From Oscillospiraceae bacterium (lineage in GTDB: Bacteria; Bacillota; Clostridia; Oscillospirales; Ruminococcaceae): a stretch of 64,000 bases of DNA. The notes under the pieces are model-generated. The model had not been told where the DNA came from. It ran no database searches and saw only the letters and a list, made by a program, of their open reading frames with translations. Position numbers and translations under genes: made by a program. The DNA lies in NCBI GenBank assembly GCA_017513135.1, contig JAFWDH010000003.1, positions 48,310 through 112,309 on the forward strand, written 5' to 3'. Positions 27,496-35,180 of the stretch are shown one piece after another (the first letter of the stretch is position 1; each line of letters opens with the position of its first letter).

Positions 27496-29226
27496 TTGAA
27501 CAACGAACAGAGACAATCCAGGGAAAGAAGGGCGGCAAGAAATACAGAAGCCGCCGTTAGAAGGAAAAAGACTGCAGGTACAAGAGGCGGCAGTCAGTAC
27601 ACTCCTTTCCAGAGAGTAATCATGGCATTGTCTTTCCTGCTCATTCTGACAACGATCACGGCATCCTCGATCTATATCATCAACAGAAACAGGGATGTCA
27701 AACCCGACAAGAACAAGACAGACGTCATCGTCCCCGACAAGGATCCGAAAGAAGGCGGACCAAAAGAAGATGAAAACTGGGACGGAGTCTCACTAAAGAA
27801 AACAGAGGATGCAGGGCAGGACTACATAGACGACACGCTGTTTATCGGAGACAGCAATTTCCGCAGGCTTGAGAACTACAGCGTCGTAACGGGGCATAAC
27901 GTGATCGGCCTGACGGGGCTTGGGATCCAGGGGGTCTTTTATGCCGAAGGAGTTTACCTTTCAGGATATGATTATCCTGTGACTCCGCTGAAGGCCATAG
28001 AGATCATAGAGCCGCGAAGGGTGCTCCTGAACTTCGGTACAAACAATCTCGGTGGTTACACGGAAAATTTCATCAGCGTATACAGGGATGTGATAGAATC
28101 CATCCGTGATTCATACGAGTATACTGACATTATCGTCATGTCTGTGCCGCCTCTCGCGACGGATGTCGACACGGGGTACGCGAAGCTGTATATGTCAGAT
28201 GTTGACGAATTCAATTCGGCTTTGAAGGAAATGTGCCGGGAGATGGGAGTACCGTTTCTCAACGTCACTGATGACTGCCTCAAGGATCCTGATACCGGAT
28301 ACGCAAAAAGCGAGATCATGTACAGCGACGGCATCCATATAGAGGGTAACGGTCTCAGAGACCTGATCGATTACTACAGAACACATGCATATGTCACCGA
28401 AGACAGAAGACCTTCCGGAGGTACGGGGATCACTGTAAGGGAGATCTACCTGCCGGAACCGGAGCCTGAGACAGTGGATTGCGATGAGATCCTGTCAGCT
28501 GTCCGTTCCAAACTGAGATCCGGCGGGTACAGCCTGGTAAGCAGTGATGATGACAGGATGGGCAGCGAAGCAACGTACTCTTATACTATCGACAGTTCTG
28601 CTGATCCGGACAGGCAGGATGAGATAACAGACGAGGCGTACAGTTTCATATGCTCTGTTTGCTCAACGGATTCCAGGCTGGACCTGTATCTTGATGATAA
28701 TGTCATATATATAACTGAGTACCAGCCGTGTGTAGAGCATTCATTCGGCAGCTGGACGGTAGCCAAGATTCCTACCTGCTCAGAGGAAGGCCGAGATGAA
28801 CGCAGATGTGAAGTCTGCGGTTACAAAGAAGAAAGATCGGTGCCGAAAGATCCCGACACGCACACCTACGACTGGACCGTCACGGAGGAAGCGACCTGCA
28901 GTGCTCCCGGAAAGGAAGAAGGGGTCTGCAGCGGATGCGGACATGAGACGATCAGGGAGATCCCGAAGACTGAACATGATCCGCAGGTCACGCAGGATGG
29001 GATAAGTCCTACCTGCACAGAGTCCGGCTGGTCGGAGGAAGTCATCTGCTCTGTGTGCGGCGAAGTGATAGAAGCCAGAGAGGAACTGGCTGCTCTCGGC
29101 CATGATTATACTTCGGAAGTGGAGACAGAGCCGACAGAAGACACGCCCGGAGTTCGCAGATATACCTGCAGCCGGTGCGGCGATACGTATACAGAAGAGA
29201 TAGAAGCCACAGGATCGGAAGAATAA
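27496..29226 (+). CDS. Membrane-anchored SGNH/GDSL hydrolase with Cys-rich C-terminal repeats
   Basis: 576 residues from TTG 27496 (CGGAGGAAC upstream). A basic cytoplasmic tail (1-38) is followed by one TM helix (about 41-63) and a Pro/Lys/Asp linker. The SGNH domain (about 112-300) has block I FIGDSN (Ser120), block III FGTNN (180-184) and block V SDGIH (Asp278, His281), so the catalytic set is complete. The C-terminus (about 412-570) carries four Cys2-x2-Cys modules of about 40 residues (CEVCG, CSGCG, CSVCG, CSRCG), the repeat family often found on Clostridia surface proteins. Likely role: deacylation of a cell-envelope polymer. Substrate is unknown. Confidence 0.85.
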   Translation: MNNEQRQSRERRAARNTEAAVRRKKTAGTRGGSQYTPFQRVIMALSFLLILTTITASSIYIINRNRDVKPDKNKTDVIVPDKDPKEGGPKEDENWDGVSLKKTEDAGQDYIDDTLFIGDSNFRRLENYSVVTGHNVIGLTGLGIQGVFYAEGVYLSGYDYPVTPLKAIEIIEPRRVLLNFGTNNLGGYTENFISVYRDVIESIRDSYEYTDIIVMSVPPLATDVDTGYAKLYMSDVDEFNSALKEMCREMGVPFLNVTDDCLKDPDTGYAKSEIMYSDGIHIEGNGLRDLIDYYRTHAYVTEDRRPSGGTGITVREIYLPEPEPETVDCDEILSAVRSKLRSGGYSLVSSDDDRMGSEATYSYTIDSSADPDRQDEITDEAYSFICSVCSTDSRLDLYLDDNVIYITEYQPCVEHSFGSWTVAKIPTCSEEGRDERRCEVCGYKEERSVPKDPDTHTYDWTVTEEATCSAPGKEEGVCSGCGHETIREIPKTEHDPQVTQDGISPTCTESGWSEEVICSVCGEVIEAREELAALGHDYTSEVETEPTEDTPGVRRYTCSRCGDTYTEEIEATGSEE

Positions 29227-29232
29227 CTGCCT

Positions 29233-29263
29233 GACCGGGACAGCGTATGCTGTCCCGGTCTCT
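29233..29263 (+). terminator. Intrinsic terminator after the SGNH gene
   Basis: Perfect 12-bp stem GACCGGGACAGC / GCTGTCCCGGTC with a GTAT loop. The T-tract is weak (TCTT). Confidence 0.7.
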
Positions 29264-29348
29264 TGCATATGGGATGTCACAGAACGGTGATGCATCATTT
29301 CACAAAATGATATAATCAATTATCAACAGGAAAAGAGGAACGGAAACC

Positions 29349-30158
29349 ATGAGTCATGTAGCTTTTGATTTTAGGAGCGCTTATCTCCGTAAGAGCAATA
29401 CGGTCCATATCATACTTCCTGATCTCCCCAGTGTCGGGCCCCGTTTTTCCGACCCAAAGGAGTTTTACGGCAGCGGAAGGAAATACCCAGTCCTCTGGGT
29501 GCTTCACGGCGGTTCGGATGACAGTTCCGACTGGATCAGACTGACAAACATAGAACTGTACGCAAGGGAAAGGCAGATAGTTGTCGTCATGCCTGACGCA
29601 GGAAACAGTTTCTACGCGAACTGGAAGCAGGCAATGATGCAGTTCAACATGTATGATTTTCTGACGGAAGAGCTTATGCCGCTGGTACACAACTGGTTCC
29701 CGGCATCTTCGGACCCCAGTGAGAACTTCATCTGCGGGCAGTCGATGGGAGGCGTCGGAGTTGCAAAATATGTAGCGAATCATCCGGAGCTGTTCGGAGG
29801 TGGAGGTATCCTTTCAATGGGCATACCGGATCTGGATGATGCCGGCAACGGATTTCTGACTGCAAACGTGATAACTCAGCTTTCCAGAGCAAACGGAAGT
29901 CTTGAGGAAGCCAAGGCGGGTCCGGACAATATCCGTGCGGCTCTTGTAAGGAACCGCGACAAACTTCCGCCTCTGTACTGTTCTATCGGTACTGCCGACC
30001 CGCACTACGGGGAACTGTATCTGCCGTTCAAAAAGTTCTGTGAAGACAACGGGATCAACATACAGTTCAAAGAGTATGAAGGCTACGGTCATGAGTGGCG
30101 CCTGTGGGATCTGGAGATCCAGAGAATGATGGATCTCTTCGGACTCAAGACGGTGTGA
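29349..30158 (+). CDS. Esterase, tributyrin-esterase/EstA type
   Basis: 269 residues, no signal peptide, so cytosolic. Alpha/beta-hydrolase of the esterase D/FrmB-like group: oxyanion motif VLHGGSDDSSDW (51-62), nucleophile elbow FICGQSMGGVG (Ser132), acid near CSIGTADPHYGEL and His in EGYGHEW. Related enzymes hydrolyse short-chain acyl esters or S-formylglutathione. It opens a six-gene operon with gaps of 22, 45, 4, 13 and 12 nt that runs to the terminator at 33734. Confidence 0.87.
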   Translation: MSHVAFDFRSAYLRKSNTVHIILPDLPSVGPRFSDPKEFYGSGRKYPVLWVLHGGSDDSSDWIRLTNIELYARERQIVVVMPDAGNSFYANWKQAMMQFNMYDFLTEELMPLVHNWFPASSDPSENFICGQSMGGVGVAKYVANHPELFGGGGILSMGIPDLDDAGNGFLTANVITQLSRANGSLEEAKAGPDNIRAALVRNRDKLPPLYCSIGTADPHYGELYLPFKKFCEDNGINIQFKEYEGYGHEWRLWDLEIQRMMDLFGLKTV

Positions 30159-30180
30159 ACTCAGAACAGGAAGGACACAG

Positions 30181-31050
30181 ATGAGCTATAACAAAGACAG
30201 CGGAGCTGTGCTAGGAAGATTCGATGCTGAGAAGTACTATAAGATCCTTCTGAGATGCGTTGAACAGATAAAAGAAAAGACCGATTTCATCCCTGAAGCG
30301 GCTGTAGTGCTCGGAAGCGGACTCGGTCATTTTGTCGATTCAATGGAAGTCATAGCGGAGATCCCTTACGAAGACATAGACGGTTTCCCTGTCTCTACGG
30401 TCGCAGGACATCAGGGTAAACTGGTATTCGGAAAGATCGGAGGCAGAAATATCGCGGCCATGCAGGGACGGGTCCATTACTACGAGGGCTATGATGTCCA
30501 CGATGTAGTGATACCGATTCGTGTTCTGAAGCTTCTCGGGGCGAATACTGCAGTTTTCACCAATGCAGTCGGCGCTATCAATGCTGATTACAGACCAGGC
30601 GATTTTGTAGTCCTCAGTGATCACATCTCCAGTTTTATGCCGTCTCCGCTGGTCGGAGAGAACATTTCCCAGCTTGGAGAAAGGTTCACCCCGGTCACCG
30701 ATCTGTATGACCGTGACATGAGAGAACTTGCTCTAAGCATTGGACGGGAGAAAGATATAAGGGTACACAGCGGGGTTTTCCTGCAGGTGACCGGACCGCA
30801 GTACGAGACTCCCGCAGAGATCCGCATGTTCAGAATGCTCGGCGCAGATACTGTAGGCATGAGTACAGCGATCGAAGCGACAGCGGCAAAGCATATGGGA
30901 ATGAGAGTCTGCGCCATAAACTGCGTCACTAATATGGCTGCAGGAATTAACAACTCCGTGCCCTCTCACGAAGAGGTCACAGCAACGGCAAATAAAGCCG
31001 GAAAGGATTTCAGTATCCTGCTGAAAGAACTGATCACCAGGATGAGCTGA
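30181..31050 (+). CDS. Purine-nucleoside phosphorylase (trimeric type)
   Basis: 289 residues, a trimeric class PNP. Phosphate-binding GSGLGHF and HQGKLVFG are present, as is the MQGRVHYYEGYD motif. The base-binding elements are TNAVGAIN and GPQYETPAEIRM, with the MSTAIEA segment and the late Asn of CVTNMAAG that gives 6-oxopurine specificity. It cleaves (deoxy)inosine and (deoxy)guanosine with phosphate to free base and ribose-1-phosphate for salvage. The B. subtilis equivalent is pupG. It lies 22 nt after the esterase gene. Confidence 0.95.
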   Translation: MSYNKDSGAVLGRFDAEKYYKILLRCVEQIKEKTDFIPEAAVVLGSGLGHFVDSMEVIAEIPYEDIDGFPVSTVAGHQGKLVFGKIGGRNIAAMQGRVHYYEGYDVHDVVIPIRVLKLLGANTAVFTNAVGAINADYRPGDFVVLSDHISSFMPSPLVGENISQLGERFTPVTDLYDRDMRELALSIGREKDIRVHSGVFLQVTGPQYETPAEIRMFRMLGADTVGMSTAIEATAAKHMGMRVCAINCVTNMAAGINNSVPSHEEVTATANKAGKDFSILLKELITRMS

Positions 31051-31095
31051 GATACCGGAAGGCTGATAAGAAAATAATATAAGGAGACAAGGGAA

Positions 31096-31488
31096 ATGAA
31101 AGAAGTAACAGAATTCCTGACATCCGCGGGATGCTTTTTCCTGGGAACGGAGAACGGTGATCAGCCTGAGATCCGTCCGATAGGCGTTCTCAAAGAGTAC
31201 GACGGAAAGGTCTATACTGCCGTCGGCAAGCACAAAAACGTCTACAAGCAGATAGTGGCTAACCCCAAGGTCTGCCTTGTCGCGCTCAAGGGCAGTGACT
31301 GGGTAAGAGTCAGAGCTACAGCGGTCGATGCACCTAAGGAGATCGTTGACAGGGTGTTCGAGGAGAATCCCTTCCTGCGCAACCTGTATAACGAAGAGAA
31401 CGGACACGAACTGGGAGTTCTGGAACTCACTGACGGTGAGGTGGAATTCTGCAGCATGATGGGTCCCGACAGGACAGAAAAGCTGTGA
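31096..31488 (+). CDS. Pyridoxamine 5'-phosphate oxidase-fold protein
   Basis: 130 residues forming one split-barrel flavin-binding domain: FLTSAGCFFLGTENGDQPEIRPIG, YTAVGKHKNVYKQI, NPKVCLVALKG and WVRVRATAV. These small proteins bind FMN or F420/heme-like cofactors and often have redox or detoxification roles. The specific reaction is unknown. RBS AAGGAG precedes the ATG. It is followed after 4 nt by the first MoaF-like gene. Confidence 0.85.
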   Translation: MKEVTEFLTSAGCFFLGTENGDQPEIRPIGVLKEYDGKVYTAVGKHKNVYKQIVANPKVCLVALKGSDWVRVRATAVDAPKEIVDRVFEENPFLRNLYNEENGHELGVLELTDGEVEFCSMMGPDRTEKL

Positions 31489-31492
31489 TAAA

Positions 31493-32353
31493 ATGGCGGA
31501 CGAAAAGAGACTGATACCCGACGCACACGAGGGAATGTCGATCTTTCGCCCGCCGCTCTGTTTAGAGCTGGCGGGAAAAAGATTCGAACTTGTGCTGGAC
31601 GACGGGTTTGACAAAAATCTCATATTTGAAGACGGCAAGACACTGCTGTTCGGAGAGCCCGGACATGAGGAAAGCTATCCGTACGAGTGCATCAAGATGG
31701 CTGACCGGTGTTATCTGATCAATTTCGAACATATTCCTTTCCCGGAACCCCGCGACGGCATCGCGGTGGTGCTGGATGAGAGGGAGAGCCTGGTCACCGT
31801 ATGCTACGCGACGCTCGGCAGAGATCCCAAACTGCCGAGAATGCCGTCGACAGAGATCGTTTTCGGCGGAGTGAAGCGACCGGACGGCACAGTGCCGTCT
31901 CTGCGTCACGGGTATACCGATGAAATGGCGGGAACGTCCATAGACTGGAACTACGGCACTTTCAATATCGCTCATGTATACCAGAGTGAAAGATTCTACA
32001 GAGTCGCTTTCACACCCAGAGCTCTGGAAAGGGTCAGAAGGAACTCTCCGGACATGATGGCCGGAGCTGACACAAGACCTCCCACGCAGGCCGTATACGA
32101 GGATTACTGGGACTGTGTGAAGATACGTGACGGTATATATGCGGTCAATCTTCTTGAGACGAATCTCTGCAGAAGAGTTGGGCACGGAAACAGCCTGTTC
32201 TTCCTCATGAATCTGAACGAGATGCATGATGCAGGGCGGTCATTCGGTACGAGCGTCGACGGAAAGGACGAAAACTATACGTTCGGGGCCTTTGGTTCAT
32301 GGTACGACGCTACGGAAGAGATGAAGCGTCCTAGCATGTATTACATTCACTGA
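31493..32353 (+). CDS. MoaF-like lipocalin-fold protein, copy 1
   Basis: 286 residues, no signal peptide. Two beta-rich halves: N-terminal FELVLDDGFDKNLIFEDGKTLLFG and YECIKMADRCYLINFE, and C-terminal YEDYWDCVKIRDGIYAVN and LFFLMNLNEMHDAGRSFG. This duplicated barrel layout resembles the molybdenum cofactor biosynthesis F (MoaF) family, whose N- and C-domains are lipocalin-like, but no other molybdopterin genes are in the window and the family has no firm biochemical role. The most invariant segments shared with its neighbour are LRHGYTD, FLMNLN-MHD-GRSFG and ENYT-GAFG-YDA. Assignment is by remembered pattern and is moderate. Confidence 0.6.
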   Translation: MADEKRLIPDAHEGMSIFRPPLCLELAGKRFELVLDDGFDKNLIFEDGKTLLFGEPGHEESYPYECIKMADRCYLINFEHIPFPEPRDGIAVVLDERESLVTVCYATLGRDPKLPRMPSTEIVFGGVKRPDGTVPSLRHGYTDEMAGTSIDWNYGTFNIAHVYQSERFYRVAFTPRALERVRRNSPDMMAGADTRPPTQAVYEDYWDCVKIRDGIYAVNLLETNLCRRVGHGNSLFFLMNLNEMHDAGRSFGTSVDGKDENYTFGAFGSWYDATEEMKRPSMYYIH

Positions 32354-32366
32354 GGGGGAGCGGCAT

Positions 32367-33236
32367 ATGAGAAAAAACAGAAAAGGATCCACAGAAGCAG
32401 TTCCCGGAACATTTGAGGGTATGTCACAGTACAGACCTCCTCTTTGTTTTGAACTAGTAGGAAAGACTTTTGAGCTGGTCATGGATACCGGCTATGACTA
32501 TGAGATCTCGTTCAATGACAGGAAGACCCTGCGCTTCGGAGAGAAAGACGGAGATGCTGCAGAGTATGAGTATGACTGTCTCAAGGCTGACGATGACACA
32601 TATTTCGTCAACTTTGAGGTAACAGGCGCCGATCCCAGAGCGGGACAGTCTTTCGTGCTGGATCTGGAGCAGTATCTGGTGACTTCAAACTACTGTACAG
32701 TCGGGCAGAATCCGCGGTGGCCGAAGATGTGCAAACCGCATATCACTTTCGGAGCGATCAGACGGGAGGACGGATCGCTGAATGCGCTGAGGCACGGGTA
32801 TACTGACGACATGGTCGGCAAAGCTATCCACTGGCGTTACGGAAATCTCGAAGTTGTGCACGTATATGCGAGCGAGAGATATTACCGCCTGACACAGACA
32901 AGAGAAGGGCTGGAAAGGCTCAGGACCGAGAAACCTGAAGTATACGAAAGACTGTCAAAAAGAAACGTCGAAACGATCTACGAAGAGCCGTGCCATATGA
33001 TCAAGATCAAGGACGGAATCTATGTCTTCGAATGCAATGAAGAAATGGCCAACAGGGACAGAGGATCCGGAAACGATCTTTTCTTCCTTATGAACCTAAA
33101 CCGTATGCATGATGTCGGTCGATCGTTCGGATACAATGACAGGGGTCTTCCCGAGAACTATACATACGGAGCTTTCGGCGAGTATTACGATGCGAGCGAG
33201 CTGCTTGCCCGCGACAGCACTGAATTCATCAGATGA
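32367..33236 (+). CDS. MoaF-like lipocalin-fold protein, copy 2 (tandem paralogue)
   Basis: 289 residues, colinear along its whole length with the preceding product. Both contain FRPPLCLELAGK- or YRPPLCFELVGK-type N-termini, DGKTLLFGE/DRKTLRFGE, LRHGYTDDM, YGNLEVVHVYASERYY, KIKDGIYVF and LFFLMNLNRMHDVGRSFG. Identity looks near 40%, so the duplication is old and both copies are maintained, which suggests distinct ligands or a heteromer. It starts 13 nt after copy 1. Confidence 0.6.
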   Translation: MRKNRKGSTEAVPGTFEGMSQYRPPLCFELVGKTFELVMDTGYDYEISFNDRKTLRFGEKDGDAAEYEYDCLKADDDTYFVNFEVTGADPRAGQSFVLDLEQYLVTSNYCTVGQNPRWPKMCKPHITFGAIRREDGSLNALRHGYTDDMVGKAIHWRYGNLEVVHVYASERYYRLTQTREGLERLRTEKPEVYERLSKRNVETIYEEPCHMIKIKDGIYVFECNEEMANRDRGSGNDLFFLMNLNRMHDVGRSFGYNDRGLPENYTYGAFGEYYDASELLARDSTEFIR

Positions 33237-33248
33237 GGTGTCGGTAAC

Positions 33249-33701
33249 ATGACGAAACTGTGGAACATAATTACAGATGCTGGGCAAAAGAAGCCCTACG
33301 GAATGACAGACAGTCTGGAACTCGCCGGAAAGGTCCCGGAGGGAAGTGTGGCGGTCAAGTGTTCGGATGACCTTTTTCTCGTAAAAACTGAAGAAGGCCT
33401 CAGAGTATACCGTACAGAGAACAGCGGACTGGAGGCAGCCGGGAGTTTTCCGCCTGCAACCGACGCGGACGGATTCAGGACCGAGATATCAATGGCTCCT
33501 GATGTGATTCTGCCCGCTGAATTCACTGAAGGAATGATCAAGCTCGGGGAAGATACGATTCCGGTGACTGTCCGTAAGGTACGGGAGAAGATGCTTCTCC
33601 TGGACTTCGAGGGGCAGGATGCGATCCTGTTTGATACATCAAGGTTCCTTCTTTACGCTTTCATAGACGGAGAATTCTTCTGCGGATATGTTGAGGTCTG
33701 A
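33249..33701 (+). CDS. Hypothetical protein, last gene of the MoaF-like operon
   Basis: 150 residues, acidic, soluble and without signal peptide or transmembrane segments. Alternating short strands (SVAVKCSDDLFLVKTEEGLRVYR, ITLGEDTIPVTVRKV, KMLLLDFEGQDAILFD) suggest an all-beta fold, possibly another single barrel like its neighbours, but no family is recognised. It starts 12 nt after the second MoaF-like gene and is followed by a strong terminator. Confidence 0.7.
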   Translation: MTKLWNIITDAGQKKPYGMTDSLELAGKVPEGSVAVKCSDDLFLVKTEEGLRVYRTENSGLEAAGSFPPATDADGFRTEISMAPDVILPAEFTEGMIKLGEDTIPVTVRKVREKMLLLDFEGQDAILFDTSRFLLYAFIDGEFFCGYVEV

Positions 33702-33733
33702 CCCGGAACGGGAAAAAGTAAACAATCAAAAGA

Positions 33734-33761
33734 AAAGACTCCGGCAGATGCCGGAGTCTTT
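33734..33761. terminator. Bidirectional intrinsic terminator
   Basis: Thirteen-bp perfect stem AAAGACTCCGGCA / TGCCGGAGTCTTT with GA between the arms and T-rich ends on both strands. It ends the MoaF-like operon and the convergent M28 peptidase gene. Confidence 0.85.
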
Positions 33762-33795
33762 GTAAGTTATCATGGCTTTATCAGAAAAAACGGAA

Positions 33796-35124
33796 TCATT
33801 TCTTCGCTGCTTTGCCTGCAGACTTCTTTGCAGGCTTTTCTTCTTTCTTTTCGGAGGGCTTTTTCTCGCCTTTTTCTGCGCCGGGGAAGAATCTCTTCTG
33901 TTCCTCGATGGCTTTTGTCACTTTCTCAGCAAACTTCCTCGGGATCGGGTTTACGGCGGCGTTACCGATCTGATCACCGAACTTCGCCACGAAGTTTGCC
34001 GTGATCATAAAGGAGTCGGGATCAAGGTGGTCCATATTGTCGTGATGATTATGGATCTGAGCGCCGCCGCGGGGATTCAGCCTCGCGAAGGTGCAGGCAG
34101 GGACGCCGGCTCTGGCGAAGCTGCTGGAGTCAGAGGAATACATTCCAAGCTCGATATCCAGAGGATAGTTCTCGATGTTGGCAAGATACTGGATCGCGTG
34201 CATCGTCTCTTCGCTGCAGGAGCAGCATACATGCTCGTATCCCAGGGTGACGCCAGTCATATCGAAGTTGATATTGAATATGACCTTATCAAGCTCATCC
34301 TTGTGGGTCTCACAGTACTTTCTGGAACCCACAAGGCCGATCTCCTCGGCGCCGCACCACAGGAACTTCATTGTCCTTCTCGGCCTGTGTTTGTTGAAAT
34401 AATGCATGAGCTCCATGACTGTGACTGAACCGGTGGCATTGTCCCAGCTTCCCTTGGAATAGGGCACGGAGTCACAGTGTGCGCTGAAGATAATGACTTC
34501 ATCCTTGAGGTCGCTGCCTTCTATTGTGGCGATAACGTTATGGGCGGTTTCCTTCTTTTTCCTGTTTTTGAGGACCATCCTGACCTTTACCGGGTTGCAG
34601 CGGACCAGTTTCTCGGCATCGTCCATATGGATCTTGATCCCCGGAAGAGGGTTATCATCACCGAAAGCAGATGTAGGTCTCAGCTCTTTCTTGATGCTGT
34701 CTTCTTCATAGAAGTCTCCTCCTGTGAGGATATAGCCAAGAGCGCCTTTCTCTGCGAGTTTCTTCATTGTGGGAGGCATAAGTCTCGGACCGTTCACAAG
34801 GACGATCTTGTCCTTGACATCGGTGAGATTGGAGTCCAGGGCGTTTTCGATATACTTGAAGCCGCCTATGGCTCCGTCCTTCTTAGTGTTGGGAGTCTTG
34901 CCGATACCTATAACGGGGAAACTGCAGTGTTCGGGTTCCAGAACCTCCAGGGTCGCCTCCGTAATAACTGCATTCTCGATTTCAAATTCCTCAATGACAG
35001 CCGGTACACCGGCTTCATCGCAGTGAGCCTTAAGGATGTTTGCGGTCTTCAGGTCCTCCTTCGATCCGGCAACGCGGACGAAGCTCATTTCCTGAAGCAG
35101 TGACCATGCGCGATTCTTATCCAT
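33796..35124 (-). CDS. M28-family zinc metallopeptidase with PA domain, cytosolic
   Basis: 442 residues. A PA-type insertion (about 60-180) precedes the M28 catalytic core. Metal ligands and catalytic residues are visible: His216 and Asp218 in SAHCDSV, Asp228 in GSWDNATG, the catalytic/metal Glu pair CGAEEIG (260-261), Asp288 in NINFDMTG and a His in IHNHHDN (about 358-361). No signal peptide is present, unlike many secreted M28 aminopeptidases. The last 40 residues are a Lys/Ala/Glu-rich tail (KKPSEKKEEKPAKKSAGK) resembling histone-like tails. It is preceded 56 nt upstream by the S10 peptidase gene on the same strand. Confidence 0.88.
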   Translation of the reverse strand: MDKNRAWSLLQEMSFVRVAGSKEDLKTANILKAHCDEAGVPAVIEEFEIENAVITEATLEVLEPEHCSFPVIGIGKTPNTKKDGAIGGFKYIENALDSNLTDVKDKIVLVNGPRLMPPTMKKLAEKGALGYILTGGDFYEEDSIKKELRPTSAFGDDNPLPGIKIHMDDAEKLVRCNPVKVRMVLKNRKKKETAHNVIATIEGSDLKDEVIIFSAHCDSVPYSKGSWDNATGSVTVMELMHYFNKHRPRRTMKFLWCGAEEIGLVGSRKYCETHKDELDKVIFNINFDMTGVTLGYEHVCCSCSEETMHAIQYLANIENYPLDIELGMYSSDSSSFARAGVPACTFARLNPRGGAQIHNHHDNMDHLDPDSFMITANFVAKFGDQIGNAAVNPIPRKFAEKVTKAIEEQKRFFPGAEKGEKKPSEKKEEKPAKKSAGKAAKK

Positions 35125-35180
35125 ATTTACACCTCTCTGATGGTTTATTTGTGTTGTATAAATAGCGAGATGGAAATTGG

